Below the pieces are notes generated by a model. The model saw nothing but the letters and a program-made list of their open reading frames with translations. It had not been told where the DNA came from and did not search any database. Positions 52,864 to 60,179 of a DNA stretch of 64,000 nt are shown piece by piece. The position numbers and the translations under genes are program-made. Origin of the DNA: an archaeon (GTDB taxonomy: Archaea; Thermoproteota; Nitrososphaeria; Nitrososphaerales; JACAEJ01); the NCBI GenBank assembly GCA_024256265.1, contig JACGUK010000004.1, forward strand, positions 62,001-126,000. Reading direction: 5' to 3'. The first letter of the stretch is position 1. Each line of letters begins with the position of its first letter.

Positions 52864-53988
52864 ATGAGCTTACTAGAGCTTGAGAGATTAAAAGAATATT
52901 CCTTTGAACTTGCAGAGTCTTGGATAAGACCAACTTCTGAGATTTTAAGCCATTCTTTGCTATTAAGATTAATGCGTAATTGTCCTTGGAATTTGTGCAA
53001 ATTTTGTGAATGCTATAAGGGGAAAAAGTTTGAGTACAGAAGTGTGAAGGAAATCAAGGAAGATATAGATGCAGTAAAAGCTATTAGCGATGAGATAAAT
53101 GTCTTAGCGAAAAAACTTGGAGGCATGGACTGGGTAGCTAAAGTAATCAACAGTTATTTTTTGTATGATAAGAATTCTAATGAGCTAGAACAAAATGAGT
53201 TACAAAATTTGTACAATGTAGCAATCGTGTTTAACTGGCTCTGTTTTGGCGCAAGCACAGTATTCTTTCAAGATTCAGACAGCCTGATCATGCATACTTC
53301 TGATCTAGTTGAAGTGATAAAATACTTAAAGCAAAAATTTCCAAGCATTGAGAGAATAACAAGCTATGCTAGAGCTAAGACTATTGTTGAGAAAAATTTA
53401 GAGGAATTGATAGAGATATGCAAGGCTGGTCTTTCAAGATTACATATTGGTTTGGAAAGTGGAGATGATGAAGTATTAAGATATATCAACAAAGGTGTTA
53501 ACAGTGAGGAGTGTATTTTGGCAGGCAAAAAGGCTATGAAAGCCGGTTTTGAGCTTTCAGAGTACGTTATGCCAGGTATGGGTGGTAGAGATAAATCAGA
53601 AAAGCATGCAAAGAACACTGCTAGAGTTTTAAACGAGATCAATCCTGATTTCATAATGATGAGACCCTTTGTACCACGTAAGGGCACACCTTTGTTCGAA
53701 GAATATGAAAAAGGAAATTTCCAACTAACATCTCCTCATGAACGTTTAAGAGAAATAAAAATATTTATTGAAGATTTGAAAGTTAAAAGTAGAGTTTGCT
53801 TTGATCAACCTGTTATGAACTCATGGCATAGAGACTCTAGTCGTCGTTATCCACTTTTTAGACCAGATAGCAATGGATACAAATTCCCAGAGGAAAAAGA
53901 CGAAGTTTTAAAGACTATAGAATTAGGTTTAGCTATCGATGAATCAGTGCATATACATGCAAAAGATCTGATCAATCAACGTTTTTAG
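52864..53988 (+). CDS. radical SAM protein with CX4CX2C cluster motif
   Basis: Product of 374 aa. The cluster motif reads RNCPWNLCKFCECY at about residue 38, spaced C-x4-C-x2-C rather than CxxxCxxC. It is followed by an Elp3/HemN-like barrel with RLHIGLESGDDEVLRYINKG (about 195) and YVMPGMGG. Similar proteins with a CPWNxCxFC start are known but uncharacterised. The position, divergent from the AAA-VWA-mtbA run and convergent with mtmB, suggests a link to methylamine metabolism. It ends TAG GAT TAA. Confidence 0.8.
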   Translation: MSLLELERLKEYSFELAESWIRPTSEILSHSLLLRLMRNCPWNLCKFCECYKGKKFEYRSVKEIKEDIDAVKAISDEINVLAKKLGGMDWVAKVINSYFLYDKNSNELEQNELQNLYNVAIVFNWLCFGASTVFFQDSDSLIMHTSDLVEVIKYLKQKFPSIERITSYARAKTIVEKNLEELIEICKAGLSRLHIGLESGDDEVLRYINKGVNSEECILAGKKAMKAGFELSEYVMPGMGGRDKSEKHAKNTARVLNEINPDFIMMRPFVPRKGTPLFEEYEKGNFQLTSPHERLREIKIFIEDLKVKSRVCFDQPVMNSWHRDSSRRYPLFRPDSNGYKFPEEKDEVLKTIELGLAIDESVHIHAKDLINQRF

Positions 53989-54056
53989 GATTAATATTTC
54001 TAACAACTTATTATTACAAAAAAAGAAGGTGGAGGGTAGTTAAGATTTTTACCCTT

Positions 54057-55469
54057 TTACCAGATACCTGTTAGTGGTAGACCACAAGCCTCGAGAGTCT
54101 TCATTGCTGCTTCGTAGGCTCTAAGGTTCTCCTCAGTTGGTAATACCTTGACTGGGTCGTAGCACTCGGCGAACTTCTTGCCCTTTGGAGCTACCTTGTA
54201 ATCCTTCACATGTGTTGCAAGGACTGCATTGAGTACTTCGTTTGTCTTTGGTACGTTGAGCTTGGCTGTAGCTGTTGCTATCTCTCCATTAGCCCTTGCT
54301 TCCATACCAGTAGTGTAGTCCTCAGCAACTCCCTTTGCTGCAGCGACACCTGATATTATTTCCCTTCCGCTACCTGAGTCAGTTATTGACTGGCAAGCAG
54401 TTTCCAAGAAGACCATCTTAGTAGCTGGACCAGCTAGAGTGTAGTACTGGTTACCTAGCAAACACCAAGTATTCCTGTCGATAGCAAGTCCTGCATGTCC
54501 AGCACACTGGTTAGTCTCCTTAGCAGTAGTTGTACCCCACCTTACGTGGATAGGTCCATCTAGGTGCCAGCTGGTTCCGAAAATTCCAAAAGCTGCTAAG
54601 TGAGTTGCCACGTTAGATACAGCAGCTGCTTCTACGGTGGGTAAGAAACCACCCACGATGGGCATCTGCTCAGTCATGCCAATTGCGCCGTAGTCCCTAA
54701 TGTGCTGAGACTCTCTTATGAAGTCTAAGTCTATCTTGCACTCGTTCAGCTGAGAGTACTCATGGCTATCACAAGGCCTCATACCACACAGTCCAAACTC
54801 TGGCCAGTAGATGTCAACGTCGTCTCTGACAACACCTAAAGCGGACTCAGGACCCTAAATGGCCATTCCTGGTCTGCCGGCATTGCTGACAGCAAGTCTT
54901 ATGAGTTGTGCCTCAACTTTTACTGCCTTTAATTCTTGCACGCTACCAGGGGTTACTTCCCAACCTTGCCAAGTACTCAAGACTCCGTCGACGATTGAAT
55001 CTACAACGCCTTCTTGGGCGAAACTTGTCATGCATTGTAGGAACCATTGCTCCGATATAGGAGCTCCTGTTGGTCCTCCTTGACAAACGGGCCTTTTCGC
55101 AAAGCTATCTTTACCGACCTCTCTTGCATACATTTTAGCACAGTCTCTACCAGCACCCAAGGTCAGCTCTCTTGGAGCGTGCTTCAGTCCATCGGTTATC
55201 TCATCGTCAGTGCATTTTATTAAACGTGCTGTATCTATGACGAAGAAGCCGTTCTCGACAAGTAGCTCCCTTCCAGCATGGTAGATGCGGTCTGCCATGT
55301 CTGCATCAGGAATCCATGTCTTCTCATCGATCTTTATACCATACTTCTTGGCTTTGGCTACGGTCTTCTCTGGTATTATCTTAAAGTCCCAATCCTTCTC
55401 GTCTACCTTTGGTCCTGTTATTGCACGATTGTAGGCATCTATCGGTTGTATTCTTCTTGCTCTTACCAT
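54057..55469 (-). CDS. mtmB: monomethylamine methyltransferase MtmB (TAG-encoded pyrrolysine)
   Basis: Two open segments, 55469-54858 (204 codons) and 54854-54057 (265 codons plus TAA), are in the same frame and joined by one TAG. Together they give about 470 aa; known MtmB is about 458 aa with Pyl at residue 202. Flanks match the family: GRPGMAI before the TAG and GPES after it, then CDSHEYSQLNECKIDLDFI, SWHLDGPIHVRWGTTTAKET, GNQYYTLAGPATKM and SITDSGSGREI. MtmB moves the methyl of monomethylamine onto the corrinoid of MtmC. ATG is preceded by GGAGGT overlapping the mtmC stop. Encoded bases look clearly richer in G+C than neighbours. Confidence 0.95.
54855..54857 (-). other. in-frame amber codon predicted to encode pyrrolysine
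   Basis: Codon 205 of mtmB is TAG (plus strand CTA). It lies at the position where Pyl sits in the active site of characterised MtmB. Sequence on both sides is conserved, so the amber is a sense codon and not a truncation. A small complementary pair (TGTCA/TGACA) occurs about 20-45 bases downstream on the coding strand, but no strong hairpin is obvious. Confidence 0.93.
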
Positions 55470-55481
55470 TTTATTTTCACC

Positions 55482-56123
55482 TTACCTCCTTCCCATCATG
55501 GCTTTTACCACTTTAAGAGCTTCGCCTGCGTTCTGAGCATAGCTAGCTCCTATTTTCTCAGCCCATTCTGGGGATGCACATGCTCCTCCCACAATGACCT
55601 TTATCTTTGGATACAATCCTTCCTCCTTTCCTGCTAGGACAACGTTCCTTTGGAATAGGGTTGTTGTCGACATAAGGGCTGATACAGCCACTAGATCAGC
55701 GTTGACCGACTTTGCGGTTTCCCAGTAGAGAGGAATCTTTACGTCCCTACCTAGATCATGAACCTCGAATCCGGCTCCTCTCAACATTATACCGACTAGT
55801 GTCTTCCCTATGTCGTGAATGTCTCCTTGTACGGTACCTATAACTACTGTTCCTAGCTTGGCTGACGCACCAGCCTTAGCTAGTTCAGGCTCAAGGACCT
55901 TTATACCTGCGATCATGGCATCTGCGGCTACCATGACTTGTGGAAGCCATATCTCCGCATCCTCAAACTTTTGGGCTATTACACCCATTCCTGAGGCAAG
56001 AGCATCTACTGCTTCCTTGGCTGAGATACCAGATTTTAATGCATCTTTTGACCCAGTTGTTGCAACGTCAGAATCGCCTTCGATGACAGCGTTCTTTAGT
56101 TTGTCTAAAATTGCTTTACTCAA
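55482..56123 (-). CDS. mtmC: monomethylamine corrinoid protein MtmC
   Basis: Product of 213 aa, the usual corrinoid-protein size. A four-helix cap (residues about 1-90) precedes the cobalamin-binding Rossmann domain with the lower-axial His motif GDIHDIGKTLVG (about 120), then VSALMSTTTLFQRNV and VGGACASPEWAEKIGASYAQNA. It receives methyl from MtmB and gives it to MtbA. TTG start with GGAGG ribosome-binding site 10 bases upstream. It is the first gene of an mtmC-mtmB operon; its TAA overlaps the mtmB ribosome-binding site. Confidence 0.95.
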   Translation of the reverse strand: MSKAILDKLKNAVIEGDSDVATTGSKDALKSGISAKEAVDALASGMGVIAQKFEDAEIWLPQVMVAADAMIAGIKVLEPELAKAGASAKLGTVVIGTVQGDIHDIGKTLVGIMLRGAGFEVHDLGRDVKIPLYWETAKSVNADLVAVSALMSTTTLFQRNVVLAGKEEGLYPKIKVIVGGACASPEWAEKIGASYAQNAGEALKVVKAMMGRR

Positions 56124-56155
56124 GAGAATGCCTCCGGACTAACTATAATAACAAA

Positions 56156-56167
56156 TCATATAAAAAC
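56156..56167 (-). promoter_or_regulatory. probable box A (TATA) promoter of mtmCB
   Basis: On the minus strand GTTTTTATATGA ends about 24 bases before the expected start near 56135, giving a short leader with a GGAGG site ahead of mtmC. A second TATA-rich run (TTTATATAAAT, about 56187-56198) lies further upstream. The surrounding 56124-56434 gap is very AT-rich and holds no other gene. Confidence 0.45.
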
Positions 56168-56434
56168 TTACCGTTCCAGAATAAAATTTATATAAAAGTA
56201 AATTTCAGTCAAAATGACAAAGAAAAAATTTGTTATTTGGTAATTTATTTTAAAATTTCTATAATAAAAATTACTTTAGTTCTATTTTCTTAAGTTGTGC
56301 TTCAATATGTTCACTAGAGTACATTTTTGATCATTTTACTAAGGGCAATTTTATCAAAATAATTATCCTAAAATAATTCTTTAGCCATAAACTTTAAAGC
56401 ATTAGAAATATTATACTATTTAGGTGGCTAAAAC

Positions 56435-56692
56435 ATGAGCAAAGAAACTCTCACAAACCCTGAAGTAAGGATCCTTTATGTTCTTGTGAAGCATGATGGA
56501 AAATCTTCTTTCGACCATATGATGTCTGAGAGTGGCATGTGCTTCGGAATGTTCTGGAACAATGCGAATAAGCTCCTTGAGAAAGGTTACATTGAAAAGG
56601 GTGAAACCTTTAAGGATTATGTTATAACTCCTAAGGGCAAACGCAAAATCGAAGAGCTAACAGGAGGAGTACTACCCCACAAAATGTTGTAA
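56435..56692 (+). CDS. winged-helix DNA-binding protein at head of pyl cluster
   Basis: Product of 85 aa with a single winged-helix fold: EVRILYVLVKHDGKSSFDHMM, CFGMFWNNANKLLEKGYIEKGE as recognition helix and wing, then YVITPKGKRKIEELT. It resembles small archaeal PadR/MarR-like regulators. AGGTGG precedes the ATG by 7 bases. Placed divergently from mtmCB and directly before pylSn, it is a good candidate controller of methylamine and Pyl genes. No ligand site is visible. Confidence 0.8.
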   Translation: MSKETLTNPEVRILYVLVKHDGKSSFDHMMSESGMCFGMFWNNANKLLEKGYIEKGETFKDYVITPKGKRKIEELTGGVLPHKML

Positions 56693-56710
56693 TGCTTGGC
56701 GGTATATCTG

Positions 56711-56983
56711 ATGAGCATTCTCGAAAAGAAGAGAAGTGTTTCATCGTTAGTCAATGAGTTAGGCTTTTTTGTATCCAGATCTGGAAGGTTACACAAAGTA
56801 TCTTCAATAGTAGAGCATGGTGATTACGTTAAACTACTCATGAAGTGTGGGCAATGTATAATTGTTAGAGACTCTCGCCAGAGCAGAGCCACAAGATGGC
56901 TTAAGAACAAATGGATGAGAAAGCCTTGCAGAAGTTGTAAGATTAAGAGCGGGGATCTATCAAGATTTATGATAAAATACTAA
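56711..56983 (+). CDS. pylSn: free-standing PylRS N-terminal tRNA-binding domain (PylSn)
   Basis: From ATG at 56711, 90 aa (open from TTG 56696). It aligns with the N-terminal domain of Methanosarcina PylS: GFFVSRSGRLHKV (family GLWMSRTGTLHKI), KLLMKCGQCIIV, NxSRS-like DSRQSRATRWLKNKWMRKPC then RSCKI. The His of LHK, the Cys of KCG and the CxxC give the zinc ligands of that domain. It binds the T-arm and variable loop of tRNA-Pyl. It is encoded apart from the catalytic domain (59340), as in bacteria. GGCGGT 8 bases before the ATG supports this start. Confidence 0.92.
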   Translation: MSILEKKRSVSSLVNELGFFVSRSGRLHKVSSIVEHGDYVKLLMKCGQCIIVRDSRQSRATRWLKNKWMRKPCRSCKIKSGDLSRFMIKY

Positions 56984-57000
56984 GCATTAATAGGTCGCTA

Positions 57001-57072
57001 GGCGGGGCCCCCGGGAGTCGAACCCGGCTGAGCAGGGCTAGGGCCTGCTTGACCACCTACGGCCAGAGCCCC
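57001..57072 (-). tRNA. pylT: tRNA-Pyl, anticodon CUA
   Basis: Minus strand, G1 at 57072, discriminator G at 57003, then encoded CC. Helices: acceptor GGGGCTC/GGGCCCC (one G-U), single base T8, D stem GGCC/GGTC with a 6-base loop, six-base-pair anticodon stem AGCAGG/CCTGCT, loop CCCTAGC with anticodon CTA, three-base variable loop CAG, T stem CCGGG/CCCGG with loop TTCGACT. The 6-bp anticodon stem, single base 8 and CAG variable loop are tRNA-Pyl hallmarks. Unusual are C33 (U33 is nearly universal) and G37. ATATTA about 24 bases upstream may be its box A. Confidence 0.97.
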
Positions 57073-57100
57073 ATTCTTCTTTAAATCGTTCTTCTAATAT

Positions 57101-57183
57101 GCCTCGGGGCCATTTACTACCTTTCATCCGAATCTTGTGATCAGTCTAGGAGTGAGATTCCCGAGGCAGGCGATAAAATCGCC
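57101..57183. other. structured intergenic element between pylT and pylC
   Basis: GCCTCGGG (57101-57108) pairs exactly with CCCGAGGC (57160-57167). Inside, AATCT (57131-57135) pairs with AGATT (57155-57159) and can stack on it. An adjacent perfect hairpin GGCGAT-AAA-ATCGCC occupies 57169-57183. The pieces are GC-rich in an AT-rich gap. On the minus strand a TATA-like GATTTAAAAG (about 57204-57214) could start an RNA near 57184; a CTGA and a GGATGA also lie inside. It may be an ncRNA, a leader of pylC, or a shared operator. Confidence 0.6.
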
Positions 57184-57266
57184 CATTAAAAATCTTCCAA
57201 GGAAACTTTTAAATCTTCTGTAAAGATGCAAAAGTAAATATTGTTAAAATTTCGGGTAATCTTGTC

Positions 57267-58430
57267 ATGAAAATCTGTGTTGTTGGGGGGAGGCTTCAAG
57301 GGACTGAAGCAACTTACTTGGCAAAAAAGGCTGGATATGAGGTCATTTTAATAGATAAGGATTCGAATGCCCCTGCTTCATCACTCGCCGATGAGTTTCA
57401 TGCTCTAGACTTATTAAAGGATGTTAATGCTGTAAGAAAAATCCTAAATTCGACTGATGCTGTCCTTCCAGCCACTGAGAATAAAAGGACCTTGAGTTTT
57501 TTGGAGAGATTATCTTTACAAATAGGCATCCCTTACATGCAAGACAATTCAGCTTTTTGGGTATCATCAGACAAAATCAAGTCGATGGAATTCTTTGATT
57601 CTTTAAACATACCTCATCCAGAGCTATGGCCTAATTCTGGTTTTCCAGTAGTAGTTAAGCCAGCGAGTAAGAGTGGAAGTGTGGGCATATATAGGGCAGA
57701 TAACGAGGAGCAGTTGAGAGATGCTTTAAAAAAATCATCTTTAATAGATGAGAAGGTAGTTGTTCAAAAGTTCATAAATGGTCCAGCGCTATCTCTAGAG
57801 GTTATAGCCCTTGATGGTAATCCGTTGCCATTACAAATAACTCAATTAGAGTTTGACGAAACTTATGGATGTAAAAGAGTTTTTGCACCAGATTTGGTAA
57901 ATGATGATATAAGGGAGAGCTTTATTGAGATCAGTAAGAAGATGGCAAGGGGGTTGAACTTAGGGGGCTTAATGGATGCTCAATCCATAGTCGATAGCAA
58001 TAATATTCCTTTGATGATAGAGATTAATGCAAGGTTGCCAAGTCAGACGCCCACAGTGGTTTATCACTCATCTGGAATAAATATGGTTAATCTTCTCGTA
58101 GAAATTTTCGTTGGTAATAAAATGCCTCATGTATCAGTGAAACAAAAGAACTCTGTTATATACCAGCACATCAAAGTTAATAATAGTGTTACCATCATGG
58201 GGGAGCATATAATGAGTGAGGCTAGAAATCTCAGGATCGAGAAAGATTTCTTTGGAGTCGATGAAGCCATAACGAACCTAGATGCTGATAAACCTGAAGG
58301 CGTGGCAACTCTTATTGTAAAGACCTCTTCTCTTGAAGAGGCGAAAAGAAGATCGATGCAAGCCATAGAAAAATTGATGGCTGAATTCCACTTGATTAAA
58401 TTCTCAGACTCGTCGCCCAGAGGTGTTTAA
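57267..58430 (+). CDS. pylC: pyrrolysine biosynthesis protein PylC
   Basis: Product of 387 aa of the ATP-grasp ligase family. PylC joins 3-methylornithine to lysine using ATP. The N-terminus KICVVGGRLQGTEATYLAKK is the PylC opening; ATP-grasp parts include FPVVVKPASKSGSVGIY (about 128), VVQKFINGPALSLEVIAL and MIEINARLPSQTPTVVYHSSG (about 248). Box A ACTTTTAAATCT at about 57205 precedes it. Its TAA is directly followed by the pylD ATG. Confidence 0.95.
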   Translation: MKICVVGGRLQGTEATYLAKKAGYEVILIDKDSNAPASSLADEFHALDLLKDVNAVRKILNSTDAVLPATENKRTLSFLERLSLQIGIPYMQDNSAFWVSSDKIKSMEFFDSLNIPHPELWPNSGFPVVVKPASKSGSVGIYRADNEEQLRDALKKSSLIDEKVVVQKFINGPALSLEVIALDGNPLPLQITQLEFDETYGCKRVFAPDLVNDDIRESFIEISKKMARGLNLGGLMDAQSIVDSNNIPLMIEINARLPSQTPTVVYHSSGINMVNLLVEIFVGNKMPHVSVKQKNSVIYQHIKVNNSVTIMGEHIMSEARNLRIEKDFFGVDEAITNLDADKPEGVATLIVKTSSLEEAKRRSMQAIEKLMAEFHLIKFSDSSPRGV

Positions 58431-59246
58431 ATGACAAGGCTAACCTCTGACGATGTTCGCCCAATACCCCATACCATAAAAGATTATGATAGAAATCTTA
58501 AAGCCAAGATAGGAAAGTCGTTAATAGATTTGGCAAAGTACCTAGCAGATAGCCAAGAGATGGATCAAGTTATAATGAAAAGTAAGGCTGCAGTCGTTCC
58601 TATAACTGCTGGACAAGGAATCATAGAAGGATTCACAGAAGCTGTTGCCTCAATATTAAAGTACATAGGCATGGATGCCTTCGTTACTCAAAAGACTGAT
58701 GTTGCAGGCTTTGCTGAAGCATTCTCAAAAAATGTTGACTTATTATTCGCTGGGGATGATTCTGTCTTCTCAGTATTCAACCTTAATAAGAAGAAAATTG
58801 TTGATAATTCTTTTGCTACTGGCAGAGCTTATGCTACAGCTTTAGAACTAGCCATAAGAGGCTTAGAAGGCAAGACGGTATTAGTCATTGGTGCCGGGCG
58901 AGTGGGCTTATCTGCTATAGATTACCTCATAAAGAAAGGTGCCAAAGTTATTGTAATAGAGATAGACAAAGAAAAGGTAGCTTGGCTGAAAAAAATCTAC
59001 AAGGATCACCTTACTATCATGGATACTTTAGATGAAGCCATCAAATACACAAGGCTTATCTTGATTGCAGCACCTGTCCATGGGCTTTTGGATGAAAGTA
59101 TGATTGACTCAAAGACGATAGTCTCATCACCAGCTATACCATCAGGATTGAAAGAATCTGCCTTAAAAAAGCTACCTGCCAAAAATCTTATTCACGATCC
59201 CTTACAAATCGGCGTTGTGGCAATGGCTGCACTCGCTCTTAAGTAA
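58431..59246 (+). CDS. pylD: pyrrolysine biosynthesis dehydrogenase PylD
   Basis: Product of 271 aa. PylD oxidises the lysine-methylornithine dipeptide so that it cyclises to pyrrolysine. N-terminal helical DVRPIPHTIKDYDRNLKAK, VPITAGQGIIEGFTEAVASIL, then a Rossmann NAD domain with VLVIGAGRVGLSAIDYLIKK (about 145). Length matches known PylD (about 260 aa). It abuts pylC without a gap, implying coupled translation. Confidence 0.95.
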   Translation: MTRLTSDDVRPIPHTIKDYDRNLKAKIGKSLIDLAKYLADSQEMDQVIMKSKAAVVPITAGQGIIEGFTEAVASILKYIGMDAFVTQKTDVAGFAEAFSKNVDLLFAGDDSVFSVFNLNKKKIVDNSFATGRAYATALELAIRGLEGKTVLVIGAGRVGLSAIDYLIKKGAKVIVIEIDKEKVAWLKKIYKDHLTIMDTLDEAIKYTRLILIAAPVHGLLDESMIDSKTIVSSPAIPSGLKESALKKLPAKNLIHDPLQIGVVAMAALALK

Positions 59247-59339
59247 CCACAGGCGAAATATTGAAATAACTCAAATACTGATCAAATGCTTACCTATGCC
59301 ATCAGTCATGCTTTACAGGCTATAACATGGTGTGAAGAT

Positions 59340-60167
59340 ATGGTAAGGTTCACAGTCACTCAAAAGCGCCGGCTTACGGAGCTGAGTGCACCCTCAGAGC
59401 TTTTAGAAAGGGTTTTTGATGATGTTGAAGAACGTGATGAATTCTTTGACAAATTTGTCTCAGAACTTGTGATTACAAATAAAACTCAACTACAAAGATT
59501 GATTCATAAAGGGTTTTGCTCATCTTTAAGAACTATTGAAAGGAAAGTTGATGAAGCGGCTATATCGAAAGGGTTTACAGAGGTCAACACCCCAATACTC
59601 ATAACAGATTCTCATATCAGGCGCATGGGAATAGATGAATCAAATAAGCTCTGGAAGCAGATAATTTGGGTAGATGATAATTTATGCTTAAGACCTATGC
59701 TAGCACCAAACCTATACTACGTCATGAAAAGGCTTAGACGATTTTTACGTCCTGTTCGCATATTTGAGATAGGTCCTTGCTTTAGGAAGGAAGAAGAAGG
59801 CTCACTACACTCAACAGAGTTCACTATGGCCAACATCGTAGAGCTAGCCCCTGATAAAGAGCCTTACGTTGTTTTAAGGGATATAATCAACATGGTTATG
59901 ACGCCAATTGGGTTGATGAATTATGATATTAAAGAGTCACCTTGTGCAGTCTATGGAAAGACTCTTGATGTCTTGGTGAATGGCATCGAGGTAGCTTCAG
60001 GAGTTATAGGTCCCATTCCTATTGATATAAATTGGGGCATCACAGAACCTTGGGCTGGAGTAGGGTTTGGGTTGGAGAGGTTAGCAATGTTGAAAAAAGG
60101 TTTAGATCGTATCAAGCCTGTTGCAAGAAGTTTAACTTATTTAGATGGTATCTTTCTTAATATATAG
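59340..60167 (+). CDS. pylS: pyrrolysyl-tRNA synthetase catalytic domain (PylSc)
   Basis: From ATG at 59340, 275 aa, the size of PylRS lacking the N-terminal domain; upstream frame to 59286 is not conserved. The class II core shows LRPMLAPNLYYVMKRL, RIFEIGPCFRKEEEGSLH, STEFTMANIVELAP and SGVIGPIPIDINWG then EPWAGVGFGLERL. Asn of the MANIV segment aligns with the Pyl-amide-binding Asn346 of M. mazei, and VYGKTLDV holds the Tyr384 equivalent; Cys348 is Val, as in other short PylRS. The stop is TAG and pylB continues in the same frame. Confidence 0.95.
   Translation: MVRFTVTQKRRLTELSAPSELLERVFDDVEERDEFFDKFVSELVITNKTQLQRLIHKGFCSSLRTIERKVDEAAISKGFTEVNTPILITDSHIRRMGIDESNKLWKQIIWVDDNLCLRPMLAPNLYYVMKRLRRFLRPVRIFEIGPCFRKEEEGSLHSTEFTMANIVELAPDKEPYVVLRDIINMVMTPIGLMNYDIKESPCAVYGKTLDVLVNGIEVASGVIGPIPIDINWGITEPWAGVGFGLERLAMLKKGLDRIKPVARSLTYLDGIFLNI
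60165..60167 (+). other. TAG joining pylSc and pylB in one reading frame
   Basis: After AAT ATA TAG come GAG GCG CAT AAA TTG, and the TTG is the pylB start, so no other stop separates the two genes in this frame. A GGAGGCG ribosome-binding site lies between. Decoding the TAG as Pyl would give a PylSc-PylB fusion; termination gives two proteins. Confidence 0.9.
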
Positions 60168-60179
60168 GAGGCGCATAAA

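Noticed and set aside
54855..54857. mtmB as a pseudogene split by a nonsense mutation
   Set aside because: Both parts are conserved without frameshift, the TAG is at the known Pyl position, and all pyl genes are present next door.
55278..55637. 119-codon plus-strand frame across mtmB/mtmC
   Set aside because: Antisense to clearly conserved mtmB and mtmC sequence; no family resemblance.
57101..57167. Second tRNA next to tRNA-Pyl
   Set aside because: An acceptor-like stem exists but there is no T-arm, anticodon arm or D-arm of tRNA type on either strand.
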